Of a stretch of DNA of 13,616 nt, positions 1 to 6,290 are shown piece after piece (within the stretch, counting starts at the first letter, position 1; every line of letters starts with the position of its first letter). The notes under the pieces were generated by a model that worked only from the letters and a program-made list of their open reading frames with translations, made no database searches and was not told where the DNA came from. The stretch is from Planctomycetaceae bacterium (GTDB taxonomy: Bacteria; Planctomycetota; Planctomycetia; Pirellulales; Thermoguttaceae). Position numbers and translations under genes: made by a program. The stretch spans positions 1-13,616 of the forward strand of contig JAITKS010000380.1 of assembly GCA_031278315.1 (NCBI GenBank). Direction: 5' to 3'.

Positions 1-17
1 AAGAGCTAAATATCAAG

Positions 18-100
18 AAGTCCCGCTAGGGACGACACTTTATTAATTGTATGCTCCAGCATACGGAAGGAGCTAATTAAGTGTCGTCCCTGCGGGACTT
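18..100. repeat. REP/MITE-like foldback element
   Basis: Outer arms 18-40 and 79-100 are inverted copies, differing by a single extra base in the left arm (cccgcTagggacg against cccgcagggacg). The enclosed segment can extend the fold (GCTCC at 53-57 with GGAGC at 69-73) or form an alternative small hairpin (GTATGCT at 49-55 with AGCATAC at 58-64). It is GC-rich compared with its surroundings. This architecture resembles REP-type elements mobilised by Y1 transposases; no transposase is present here, so the class is inferred. Confidence 0.7.
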
Positions 101-176
101 AACAGGTATGTGATTGATAATTTAAAATTCGTAAACAACCAAAAAAACGAAAACAATTATTACACTGATATATTAC

Positions 177-262
177 AAAAAGTCTTATCGACGCAAGAAA
201 TTCATTTTGTTTATATGAGTAAACGATCTACAATAGTAGAAATTAAAAAAAGTCTTATCGAC
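177..262. repeat. 16-bp direct repeat, 70-bp period
   Basis: The sequence aaaaagtcttatcgac occurs at 177-192 and again at 247-262. The intervening DNA is not itself repeated. The first copy abuts a CACTGATATATTAC motif. No function can be assigned. Confidence 0.6.
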
Positions 263-369
263 ATTGACACAGCATAATTTTTGTATCGAGACTAAGGTTT
301 GCAAATAAATCTCTCAAAATAGATTTCTCAAATTTTTTGAATTGAATTAAGTAAAAAATCATTGGCGTC

Positions 370-419
370 CAAATGTTTTTGTTCGCCTAAATTTCACTGT
401 TAGGCGGTCGAAACACTTG
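370..419. repeat. Stem-loop with CGCCTAA/TTAGGCG core
   Basis: A perfect 7-bp inverted repeat (384-390 and 400-406) encloses a 9-nt loop. Outer arms 370-378 and 411-419 pair with one mismatch, separated from the core by an asymmetric internal loop. There is no T-tract, so a terminator is unlikely. It may be a degenerate mobile-repeat hairpin. Confidence 0.45.
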
Positions 420-622
420 AATGTCCAGAGTGTGTTTTTAAAAAATCACGTTGTTTTCTATCAACAAATATATTGTCCCAAACAGGGCAAAATTTTTTTA
501 ATTCGACACAATAGTAAAATAAATAATGATGACTGCAAAAATTCCACTGATATATTACAACTCTTTAGAAACATCAATGATATTGTATCTTTTTATAAGT
601 GTGATATAGTTTTTCAGCATTA

Positions 623-733
623 AATTTATTTTTTGTAACAAAAAGATAACAAACGAAAAATTTGTTGAAATACAAGGCATGGTGTCTCAACTTTTCAATT
701 TATTTTTTGTAACAAAAAATAACAAACGAAAAA
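623..733 (+). repeat. 37-bp direct duplication (two copies)
   Basis: Copy 1 (623-660) and copy 2 (697-733) both read aatttattttttgtaacaaa followed by an aacaaacgaaaaa tail and differ by one inserted base. The 36 bp between them hold the left arm of an inverted repeat (672-688), whose partner lies just after copy 2 (743-759). The layout is therefore direct repeats interleaved with a palindromic element. Confidence 0.75.
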
Positions 734-766
734 AATTCTGTAGAGACTCAATGCCTTGTGTCTCTT
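672..766. repeat. Inverted GAGAC(T/A)CAATGCCTTGT palindromic repeat
   Basis: Arm 672-688 and the reverse complement of 743-759 match at 15 of 17 positions. A smaller hairpin, AGAGAC (742-747) with GTCTCT (760-765), overlaps the right arm. Shorter fragments of the same theme appear at about 2687-2702 (caatagagacacaatg) and 11219-11236 (ttgtgtctctacattg), so this is probably one palindromic repeat family. Confidence 0.6.
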
Positions 767-795
767 AAATTAGTTTATTCCGTAACATACTTAAC

Positions 796-1236
796 ATGAA
801 AATCAAATTAAAGAACATATTACAAACAACAACATCCTCCTCCTCATCATCCTCTCCTTCTTTTTCTGCGTTGGAGCGTCTGTCTGCGGCAGTTAAGGTA
901 GTACAAGAAAATCGAGGTAACGATATCGTCGTGCTTGATGTTCGTGAATTAACAAAAGCATTTGACTATTTCTTGATTGTTTCAGGAACAAGTCGGCGGC
1001 AACTCAATAGTATGGGGGACGAAATTCAAAAAAAATTAGTCGGCGAAATGGAAGACGAATGTTTATCTGTATCAGGTTACAAAGAATCTCGTTGGATTGT
1101 AATCGATTACGGCGATATTATCGTGCATCTTTTTGAACCGGAAACACGCAACTTCTACGCAATCGAAGAACTTTGGGGTAAAGCAATAAAAATACCGCTC
1201 GATTCACCATTGCTTAATTGTACTATTTTAGTGTAA
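796..1236 (+). CDS. rsfS: Ribosomal silencing factor RsfS
   Basis: This is the RsfS/Iojap-family protein, which binds uL14 on the 50S subunit and blocks subunit joining when nutrients are scarce. The family core is clear: residues 41-60 carry the GNDIVVLDVRELTKAFDYF-type strand, 59-70 the LIVSGTSRRQL segment, 100-113 the WIVIDYGDIIVHLF segment and 120-128 the FYAIEELWG segment. The 146-residue length fits the family with about 25 extra residues at the N-terminus, including a seven-serine run (14-20) encoded by near-repeated TCN codons. That head looks like a slippage-prone low-complexity extension. No Shine-Dalgarno is visible before the ATG, so a later start such as the TTG at Leu26 cannot be excluded. 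The gene stands alone; the usual neighbours (nadD, obgE) are not in the window. Confidence 0.92.
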   Translation: MKIKLKNILQTTTSSSSSSSPSFSALERLSAAVKVVQENRGNDIVVLDVRELTKAFDYFLIVSGTSRRQLNSMGDEIQKKLVGEMEDECLSVSGYKESRWIVIDYGDIIVHLFEPETRNFYAIEELWGKAIKIPLDSPLLNCTILV

Positions 1237-1552
1237 TAATTTTAAACATGTATTCATAAAATAAACCCTGAAAGAACAACAGTAAATAAAGACACAATTA
1301 TTAACAACACAATTATTGTTCCTTTTCCATTACGTTGATTATGAAACAATAATAATCCAATCGCCCTTTCAGAGCCGGTTTGATTAATCCTTAAAAAAAT
1401 TCCACTGATATATTACGAAAAATTTTTGCTGTAATCCTGTCAAAAAAACACACCTAACAATGCAGTCGAGACGACTGCGTTCCCGATAACAATAAATTAT
1501 TCTGCCGAAATATTACAAAAATTAGGAAAAAATTAAGATTGAAATAATTACA
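1237..1552. other. 316-bp gap between rsfS and the gspF-like gene
   Basis: It contains the dispersed motif at 1396-1417, a partial copy at 1505-1520, a REP-like hairpin (1462-1478) and, on the minus strand, a stop-free stretch (about 1415 down to 1254). That stretch encodes a plausible hydrophobic segment but has no ATG (see findings). No promoter for the downstream gene can be named with confidence. Confidence 0.6.
1462..1478. repeat. Perfect GCAGTCG-aga-CGACTGC hairpin
   Basis: Two perfect 7-bp arms (1462-1468, 1472-1478) flank a 3-nt loop. This GC-rich palindrome stands in very AT-rich DNA. It has no following T-run and lies 75 bp before the next gene start, so a REP-like repeat unit is more likely than a terminator. 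Confidence 0.5.
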
Positions 1553-2587
1553 ATGAAACTTAAAAATATTGCAGATTTTTGCCGCCGAACCGGTATCGTA
1601 ACACGAGCCGGCATCGGTATTGTTGATACTATAAAACGTGAGGCAATTCGTCAAAGTGATCAGAAATTATGGTCATCTGTTGTTGCGTCGCTTGAGAATG
1701 GTGAATCTTTAACGTCATCTTTGCAACCATTTCAAAAACAATTCGGCGAGATGTTTATTGCAATGATCGAAATGGGTGAAGAATCCGGTAATTTAAGCGA
1801 AATGTTCGTTGACCTCGCCGATTATTACGATGACATATTACGAATCCGGCGTGATTTTTTGAAATCATTAATTTTACCGATTATTGAATTGGCAGCGGCT
1901 GTCTTTATTATTGGACTAATAATTTTAATACAAGGACTAGTCAGCGAAATGACCGGTAATAATACATTCGACATTCTTGGCTTCGGATTAATTGGATTTA
2001 ACGGCTTTGTAAAATATTGGATTTATGTTGGTGTTTTTAGTCTGTTGTCTTATTTCTTATTCTTGTTTATAAGCCGGAATGTCAGGCGAATGCGAGTTAT
2101 ACATTATTTCTTAAATAGTATTCCAAAAATTGGAAATTTGATGCGCTCTTTAGCATACATGCGTTTATGCTGGGGTCTCAACTTGACAATGGGAACAGGA
2201 ATGGATGTTGAACGAGCATTGAAATTATCTTTTAACTGCGCAAATTATTCACCTGTATCTGACAATTTGAAATCAGTTCTTGAAATTATTCGTAACGGAG
2301 GTAATTTAACAGAAGGATTTTCTACAGCAAAAAATATCGATTATGATTTAGTTGGAAGTATAGAAACAGGAGAATACTCAGGTTCGCTGCCAGAACTAAT
2401 GCAGAAAATGACAAATCGATATTTTCAAGAATCGTTATTGAATCTTCGTGCTGTATCTGTTGTCGGCGGCTTTGTTGTTTATGGAATAATAATGGCAATA
2501 GTGATACTTCTTATTTTCAGAATTGCATCATTTTACATAGGTATTTTAAACGGTGCCGTCAATGAAATCGGCACAATTATGATTTAG
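1553..2587 (+). CDS. Type II secretion/type IV pilus inner-membrane platform protein (GspF/PilC family)
   Basis: This is a polytopic platform protein that couples the cytoplasmic assembly ATPase to pseudopilus or pilus assembly in the inner membrane. It shows the duplicated T2SSF domain: the first repeat spans roughly residues 10-130 with the signature MIEMGEESGNL (71-81), the second roughly 200-325 with IETGEYSGSLP (270-280). Hydrophobic segments sit at about 106-130, 155-174 and 302-330, the family's normal topology. At 344 residues it is slightly short for GspF/PilC (about 400), missing part of the N-terminal cytoplasmic region. The ATG at 1553 has no clear Shine-Dalgarno. No ATPase, prepilin or secretin gene adjoins it, so it is an orphan here. 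Whether it serves a pilus or a secretion system cannot be decided. Confidence 0.9.
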   Translation: MKLKNIADFCRRTGIVTRAGIGIVDTIKREAIRQSDQKLWSSVVASLENGESLTSSLQPFQKQFGEMFIAMIEMGEESGNLSEMFVDLADYYDDILRIRRDFLKSLILPIIELAAAVFIIGLIILIQGLVSEMTGNNTFDILGFGLIGFNGFVKYWIYVGVFSLLSYFLFLFISRNVRRMRVIHYFLNSIPKIGNLMRSLAYMRLCWGLNLTMGTGMDVERALKLSFNCANYSPVSDNLKSVLEIIRNGGNLTEGFSTAKNIDYDLVGSIETGEYSGSLPELMQKMTNRYFQESLLNLRAVSVVGGFVVYGIIMAIVILLIFRIASFYIGILNGAVNEIGTIMI

Positions 2588-2614
2588 ATATTACGAAAAA
2601 AACAATTTTAAAAA

Positions 2615-2658
2615 ACGTAACCGTTCACAAAAATAAAAATTTTCGTGAACGGTTACGT
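2615..2658 (-). terminator. Strong hairpin between convergent genes, likely terminator of the ribosomal cluster
   Basis: Arms 2615-2628 and 2645-2658 form a perfect 14-bp stem (acgtaaccgttcac with its complement) around a 16-nt AT-rich loop. Read on the minus strand it is followed by TTTTTAAAATTG and a further run of seven T, as expected of an intrinsic terminator after rpsD. On the plus strand the following sequence is only weakly T-rich, so termination of the gspF-like gene may be less efficient. Confidence 0.75.
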
Positions 2659-2750
2659 CATTTCTAAAAACTCTTTGTAATATATCAATAGAGACACAAT
2701 GAATTGCGCCGCCGCGATGTTTACAAATTTTGTAATTTTAGAGTAATTCA

Positions 2751-3377
2751 CTATTTTGAACAAAGCTCGACGATTAATGCTGAATTTACATCTAACAAAA
2801 CATCATCGGCAGTTGGCAAACGCATTACCGTACCTTTTGGAATTTCGCCTTCATCTCTTAACAAGAAATCAGGGACTTCATGTATTCCTTCGTCTATAAC
2901 AAGTTTTATAACTTTTTTACTTGTCGGACGATTTCGTACAGTAATTTTATCACCTTGTCTTACCAGATAACTCGGAATATCAACTCGTCTGCCATTGACT
3001 TGAATATGTCCATGTGCGACCCATTGTCTCGATTGAGAACGAGAGGCACCAAAACCGAGTCTGTAAACTATATTGTCTAGTCTGCGTTCCAGCAATCCCA
3101 TAAGAATTTTGCCTGTATTACCTTTGGCTCTTTCTGCCATATTGAAATACTTGCGGAATTGTTTCTCAAGAACACCGTAAAAATTCTTTACCTTTTGCTT
3201 TTCGCGTAAATGAATTCCATAATCTGTCAGTTTTCCTTTTCTTGCGCCGTGCATTCCTGGTGCATTAGAACGCCGCGTGAACGCACATTTATCTGTGCCG
3301 CAACGGCTGCCTTTCAACGATAATTTCACACCTTCACGCCGACATTTTCGGCACACTGCCTCTGTATTACGAGCCAT
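2751..3377 (-). CDS. rpsD: Small ribosomal subunit protein uS4
   Basis: S4 is a primary 16S rRNA binding protein of the 30S body and, in many bacteria, a translational repressor of its own operon. The 208-residue length is normal. The N-terminus carries four cysteines at 9, 12, 26 and 31, the spacing of zinc-binding S4 proteins. The S4 RNA-binding domain follows, with RRLDNIVYRLGFGASRSQSRQ and VNGRRVDIPSYLVRQGD in the central part. The ATG has no obvious Shine-Dalgarno, unlike rpmJ, rpsM and rpsK. It is the last gene of the cluster, 135 bp after rpsK, and is followed by a terminator-like hairpin rather than rpoA. Confidence 0.97.
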   Translation of the reverse strand: MARNTEAVCRKCRREGVKLSLKGSRCGTDKCAFTRRSNAPGMHGARKGKLTDYGIHLREKQKVKNFYGVLEKQFRKYFNMAERAKGNTGKILMGLLERRLDNIVYRLGFGASRSQSRQWVAHGHIQVNGRRVDIPSYLVRQGDKITVRNRPTSKKVIKLVIDEGIHEVPDFLLRDEGEIPKGTVMRLPTADDVLLDVNSALIVELCSK

Positions 3378-3512
3378 AAATTTGTAATTCTATCTAATCT
3401 TTAATCTTTATAATTATTGTAACGAAAATTCACAATTTATTTTCAACTGATACGTAACATATAATTGCAACGATCAATTGATATTTTTTTTTGATACATT
3501 CAATTTCCGACA

Positions 3513-3896
3513 CTAAACGCGTCTACGTTTTTTCGGACGGCAACCGTTGTGCGGCAATGGTGTTACGTCTTCAATTGATTTTACATTCAAACCAGCTTGA
3601 TGTAATGCGTTAATTGCACTTTCACGTCCGCTGCCTGGACCATTTACTTTAACATCAACATCTTTCATTCCAAATTTGAGAGCTTTTTCAGCAGCCTGTT
3701 GAGCAGCCATTTGAGCTGCAAACGGTGTACTTTTACGGCTGCCTTTAAAGCTGCAAGTTCCGCCTGCTGCCCAACAAAGCGTATCGCCTTTGGGGTCTGT
3801 TATTGTTACAGTCGTGTTATTAAACGACGCTTTAATGTGAACGATACCAGTTGCTACCGTCCGTTTGACTTTTCTTTTTTTAACCGCTTTTGCCAC
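3513..3896 (-). CDS. rpsK: Small ribosomal subunit protein uS11
   Basis: S11 lies on the 30S platform and helps shape the mRNA exit path. The 127-residue protein has the family blocks GIVHIKASFNNTTVTITD near residues 17-34, KGSRKSTPFAAQMAA in the middle, the VKVNGPGSGRESA loop, and the basic C-terminus NGCRPKKRRRV. The start is GTG at 3896, preceded by AAAAGG seven bases upstream, which fixes it. The gap to rpsM is 178 bp, unusually large for adjacent ribosomal genes, and contains a promoter-like pair. Confidence 0.97.
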   Translation of the reverse strand: MAKAVKKRKVKRTVATGIVHIKASFNNTTVTITDPKGDTLCWAAGGTCSFKGSRKSTPFAAQMAAQQAAEKALKFGMKDVDVKVNGPGSGRESAINALHQAGLNVKSIEDVTPLPHNGCRPKKRRRV

Positions 3897-4006
3897 GTTT
3901 TAACCTTTTGACTTCTTTAATTACTTTAATTCTTTAATAAACTAATTTGCAAATTTAACACAGTAAATTCAACATTGAGTAATTACTGTAAACATTAACT
4001 GTAAAA

Positions 4007-4035
4007 ATTAAATGTGCGTTAATCGAATTATTCAA
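4007..4035 (-). promoter_or_regulatory. Candidate internal promoter before rpsK
   Basis: On the minus strand TTGAAT (4035-4030) and TTTAAT (4012-4007) are separated by exactly 17 bp, giving four of six and five of six matches to the sigma-70 consensus. It lies about 110 bp before the rpsK start in an unusually wide gap. In DNA this AT-rich chance matches are common. Confidence 0.3.
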
Positions 4036-4047
4036 GTTATACGATTT

Positions 4048-4079
4048 AACATTAACATTAACTTAACATAAACATTAAC
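4048..4079. repeat. AACATT hexamer tandem run at the rpsM stop
   Basis: The run reads as degenerate tandem copies of aacatta/ttaaca and overlaps the rpsM stop codon (4075-4077). It is simple-sequence DNA and no function is inferred. Confidence 0.5.
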
Positions 4080-4458
4080 GCAAATCTTTAACTCCTTTTT
4101 TACCGGCAACAGTTTTCGCTGGACCTTTACGAGTTCTTGCGTTTGTTCTTGTACGTTGTCCGCGAACAGGTAAACCTTTACGATGTCTCATACCGCGATA
4201 ACAACCTATTTCCCTTAATCTTGCTATGTTTTGGTTGATTTGACGTCTTAACTGTCCCTCGACAACGTAATTGTTATCAAGAAATGACGCTATTTTAGCA
4301 AGATCATTTTCACCTAATTCTCTTGCCCGCAGCGACATATCAACGCCAGCTTGACGGCAAATGTCTCTCGCAATTGCGGGACCTACACCATAGAGATAAG
4401 TCAAAGAAATTACTATCGGACGATTATTCGGAATGTCAACACCCAAAAGACGCGGCAT
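4075..4458 (-). CDS. rpsM: Small ribosomal subunit protein uS13
   Basis: S13 sits in the 30S head and contacts the P-site tRNA and the inter-subunit bridge with the 50S. The 127-residue protein begins MPRLLGVDIPNNRP and has the helix-hairpin-helix segment LTYLYGVGPAIARDIC near residues 19-34. The YRGMRHRKGLPVRGQRTRTN block and a lysine-rich tail follow, all standard for the family. A good Shine-Dalgarno (TAGGAG) lies nine bases before the ATG. It follows rpmJ by 95 bp on the same strand, the usual order in the alpha operon. Confidence 0.97.
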   Translation of the reverse strand: MPRLLGVDIPNNRPIVISLTYLYGVGPAIARDICRQAGVDMSLRARELGENDLAKIASFLDNNYVVEGQLRRQINQNIARLREIGCYRGMRHRKGLPVRGQRTRTNARTRKGPAKTVAGKKGVKDLR

Positions 4459-4553
4459 AAATTTATTCTCCTAAAATTCAAATTATTCTTTTCAAAAAAT
4501 TACCAACCAACCGGCAGATAAACAAACGATTCCACTTCAATATCAATTTCAAA

Positions 4554-4667
4554 TTATCCTTGACGCTGCTTATGACGCGGATTCACACAAATTACATAAA
4601 CTCGACCTCGACGTTTAACAACTTTACAGTTTTCACAAATACGCCGAACACTCGCTCTAACTTTCAT
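4554..4667 (-). CDS. rpmJ: Large ribosomal subunit protein bL36
   Basis: This 37-residue gene was found by translating the minus strand directly. The protein runs from MKVRASVRRICENCKVVKRR to a QRQG end. It has the L36 zinc-ribbon residues Cys11, Cys14, Cys27 and His32, and the usual very basic composition. AGGAG lies eight bases upstream of the ATG, which confirms the start. L36 is a small 50S protein placed near the peptidyl-transferase region. It heads the cluster here; the usual upstream genes (secY, map, infA) are absent and the next same-strand gene upstream, more than 550 bp away, encodes a secreted DUF1080 protein. Confidence 0.97.
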   Translation of the reverse strand: MKVRASVRRICENCKVVKRRGRVYVICVNPRHKQRQG

Positions 4668-4755
4668 TTTACAATCTCCTCTGTAGTAAATTTAATTTGT
4701 CCGCTTGCTTGTTTGCTCACTTGTCCGCACGTTAATTTCGGTTTATCACAATTTT

Positions 4756-4836
4756 TCAAGCTGCTGCTTATTTTTCGGAAAGCAGACTTTTTAATGAATA
4801 ACCAGCTTTCATATTGCCGAAATTACGATACGTATA
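4756..4836. repeat. Composite repeat, copy A (ends ACGATACGTATA)
   Basis: It reads as a CTGCTT...AAGCAG hairpin with actttttaatgaa, then ccgaaatt and ACGATACGTATA (4825-4836). The same order of blocks recurs at 6199-6290, and the last two blocks recur at 7815-7867. It lies inside the presumed rpmJ leader. Confidence 0.55.
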
Positions 4837-4882
4837 GTTTACAGATGTCGATTAATCTAAATCTGAAACGGGGCTTTTACGC

Positions 4883-4911
4883 TTTAAATTCACCAATTTT
4901 TCAAGTGTGAA
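4883..4911 (-). promoter_or_regulatory. Candidate promoter of the rpmJ-rpsM-rpsK-rpsD cluster
   Basis: On the minus strand TTCACA (4911-4906) is followed after 17 bp by TTTAAA (4888-4883), five of six and four of six matches to sigma-70. It would give a leader of about 210 nt that contains composite repeat copy A. It is the best pair seen upstream of rpmJ, but the DNA is AT-rich. Confidence 0.3.
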
Positions 4912-5139
4912 CACAGTTTAATCGAAAAACAAACTCTGATAGAAACTATGTTCTAAACAAAAAATCATCATTCTGTCTTTGCGGACACTGTTATTATTTC
5001 TTACTGTATATTCACCGTTCCCAAAAACAAAGAGACAAATTTTATTGCAAGTTCAATAGTTGACAAGTACCCCCCTGCCGCAAAACAAAAAAAAATTGAA
5101 ATATATCAGTGAAACCTTTGAGAAATTCCGCCGAAAGAT

Positions 5140-5222
5140 TTAAGATTTAAGATTTAAAATTTAAGATTCCAAATTTCAGATTTAAGATTTGAAATCTTAA
5201 ATCTGAAATTTTAAATCTGAAA
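5140..5222. repeat. gatttaa repeat block with a perfect 41-bp palindrome
   Basis: Short agatttaa/aaatctga units recur through the block. At its centre 5171-5190 and 5192-5211 are perfect 20-bp inverted arms around a single G. It starts immediately after the stop of the DUF1080 gene and could give a long hairpin in that transcript. There is no clean T-run beyond it, so terminator function is uncertain. Confidence 0.75.
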
Positions 5223-5975
5223 TTACCGCAATCTGAATTTTATATTTTTTAAGTTTCCGGTACTGTACCATGCGGCAAAACCTAGAGGTTTGTACGAAAC
5301 AGTTTCTTCTCGAAGTGAGATTTTTCTGTTTTTGTATTCAAGATTTACAACTTGTTTCTCTTCTGATTTTTTTTCTCCATCTTTACCTGTAATCCAAATT
5401 TCGATTTTACTTTTTGTTACAATAATTCTGAATTTATACCATTCATTATCGTTGAACGTGTACATGTCGAAAGATTCATTTTCCGAAGCGTCTATTCCGT
5501 CGATACAACTTAGCCCAATAGTCGAACCGCCCCATCCTCCGTTTACAAATGTACAAAAATCTTTACCGACAGGAAAAGTTATCGCAGCGAAAAAATCACT
5601 TCCCTCGATCCGTTTCGCTTCAAAACAGATTTCATAATCACATTGCGGAAACTTGCGAACATATTTCATTCCTTCCATTCCAGCAATAGAATTAATTACA
5701 ATCACACCATTTTCAACTCGTACATTTGGTTTTTTCTTGATATTGTTTTTTTCATTTCGATTTTTTGTAACATTATTTTTTTCTGTATCAATTTTTTTCG
5801 ATTCTGTTTTTTTCGATTCGACTGTTTTCAATTCATATTCGAGTACGGGTATCCATCCGTCAAGATTTTTACCATTGAACAACGATTGCCACTTCTGTTT
5901 TGAATTATCTTCCGCCGACAACATCGACACAAACAAAAATACACTAACTAAAAAATAAACTGTAATTTTTTTCAT
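5223..5975 (-). CDS. Secreted DUF1080 (3-keto-disaccharide hydrolase-like) protein
   Basis: The start chosen is the ATG at 5975, because it begins a textbook signal peptide: MKKI, a hydrophobic core at residues 5-18 and a likely cut after LSA (19-21). An in-frame ATG at 6005 would add ten residues before it. The mature protein opens with the DUF1080 hallmark LFNGKNLDGW (32-41), then NGVIVI, a FVNGGWGG turn (143-150) and the late strand block EWYKFRIIV (178-186). This is a concanavalin/LamG-like beta-sandwich linked to glycan breakdown, and common in Planctomycetes. Residues about 52-84 are a Lys/Asn/Glu-rich low-complexity insert between the first motif and the rest. No lipobox cysteine is present, so a soluble periplasmic or exported protein is likely. 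The substrate cannot be inferred. Confidence 0.85.
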   Translation of the reverse strand: MKKITVYFLVSVFLFVSMLSAEDNSKQKWQSLFNGKNLDGWIPVLEYELKTVESKKTESKKIDTEKNNVTKNRNEKNNIKKKPNVRVENGVIVINSIAGMEGMKYVRKFPQCDYEICFEAKRIEGSDFFAAITFPVGKDFCTFVNGGWGGSTIGLSCIDGIDASENESFDMYTFNDNEWYKFRIIVTKSKIEIWITGKDGEKKSEEKQVVNLEYKNRKISLREETVSYKPLGFAAWYSTGNLKNIKFRLR

Positions 5976-6198
5976 CTTAATTGAGAATGTCAAAATACCT
6001 GACATTCAGTAAAAGGGTTAAACTGTTCTCTCTTTAATGAGAAATAAATTTGAAACATTGAGAATATTCCGCTAATATGCTGCCGAAAATTTAGTAATAT
6101 ATCAGTGAAATTTTTACATTCATCCTTAAAATTCATAATTCCAAAAGAATTTGAAAAATAAAAATTCCACTGAGTATATTATCTTTACTTTTCAGTTT

Positions 6199-6290
6199 GA
6201 GCTGTTTGTTTACTTATCGAAAAGCAGCAAGCAGACTTTACTGAAAACACTTTTGTTATAACTGAAATTCATAGCACGATACGTATATAT
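6199..6290. repeat. Composite repeat, copy B
   Basis: It has the same block order as the copy at 4756-4836: a gagctg...aaaagcagcaagcag hairpin region, gactttactgaa, ctgaaattcatag and ACGATACGTATA (6276-6287). It ends at the stop codon of the outer-membrane protein gene (6290-6292). The flanking DNA to 6110 carries two dispersed CACTGATATATTAC-type motifs (6094-6115 inverted, 6161-6180 variant). Confidence 0.55.

Larger units (their letters stand above)
1..795. other. 795-bp intergenic region rich in repeats, no credible gene
   Basis: No reading frame here looks like a protein. The longest plus-strand frame (417-623) is Lys/Asn/Ile-rich, runs through a dispersed intergenic repeat and has no ribosome-binding site. 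The region holds a foldback element (18-100), a 16-bp direct repeat (177-192 and 247-262), a stem-loop (370-419), two copies of the CACTGATATATTAC motif (163-180, 537-560), a 37-bp direct duplication (623-660, 697-733) and related palindromes (672-688, 743-759). It is upstream of rsfS, so the rsfS promoter should lie in it, but no convincing -35/-10 pair was found. Confidence 0.7.
4668..5222. other. 555-bp gap upstream of rpmJ: leader, repeats, palindrome
   Basis: No gene is visible on either strand; the longest plus-strand frame here is the antisense of rpmJ running on. The gap holds a possible ribosomal promoter (4883-4911), a composite repeat (4756-4836), the dispersed motif (about 5096-5116, inverted), a small C-rich patch near 5070-5080, and a perfect palindrome inside a gatttaa-type repeat block (5140-5222). 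Confidence 0.65.

Noticed and set aside
177..262. Twin ttatcgac sites as DnaA boxes or an origin
   Set aside because: They differ from the TTATCCACA consensus in the conserved core, only two occur, and no dnaA, dnaN or gidA gene is nearby.
417..623. 68-codon plus-strand frame beginning MNVQSVFLKN
   Set aside because: It runs through a dispersed intergenic repeat (537-560), has no ribosome-binding site, is biased to residues expected from AT-rich random sequence, and matches no family I recognise.
4560..4910. 116-codon plus-strand frame
   Set aside because: Its first third is the antisense of rpmJ, which is certain; the remainder crosses leader DNA and a composite repeat.
5290..5958. Several plus-strand frames of 86-115 codons
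   Set aside because: All are antisense to the DUF1080 gene, and their Phe/Ser/Ile-rich composition is the mirror of its Lys/Asn-rich insert.
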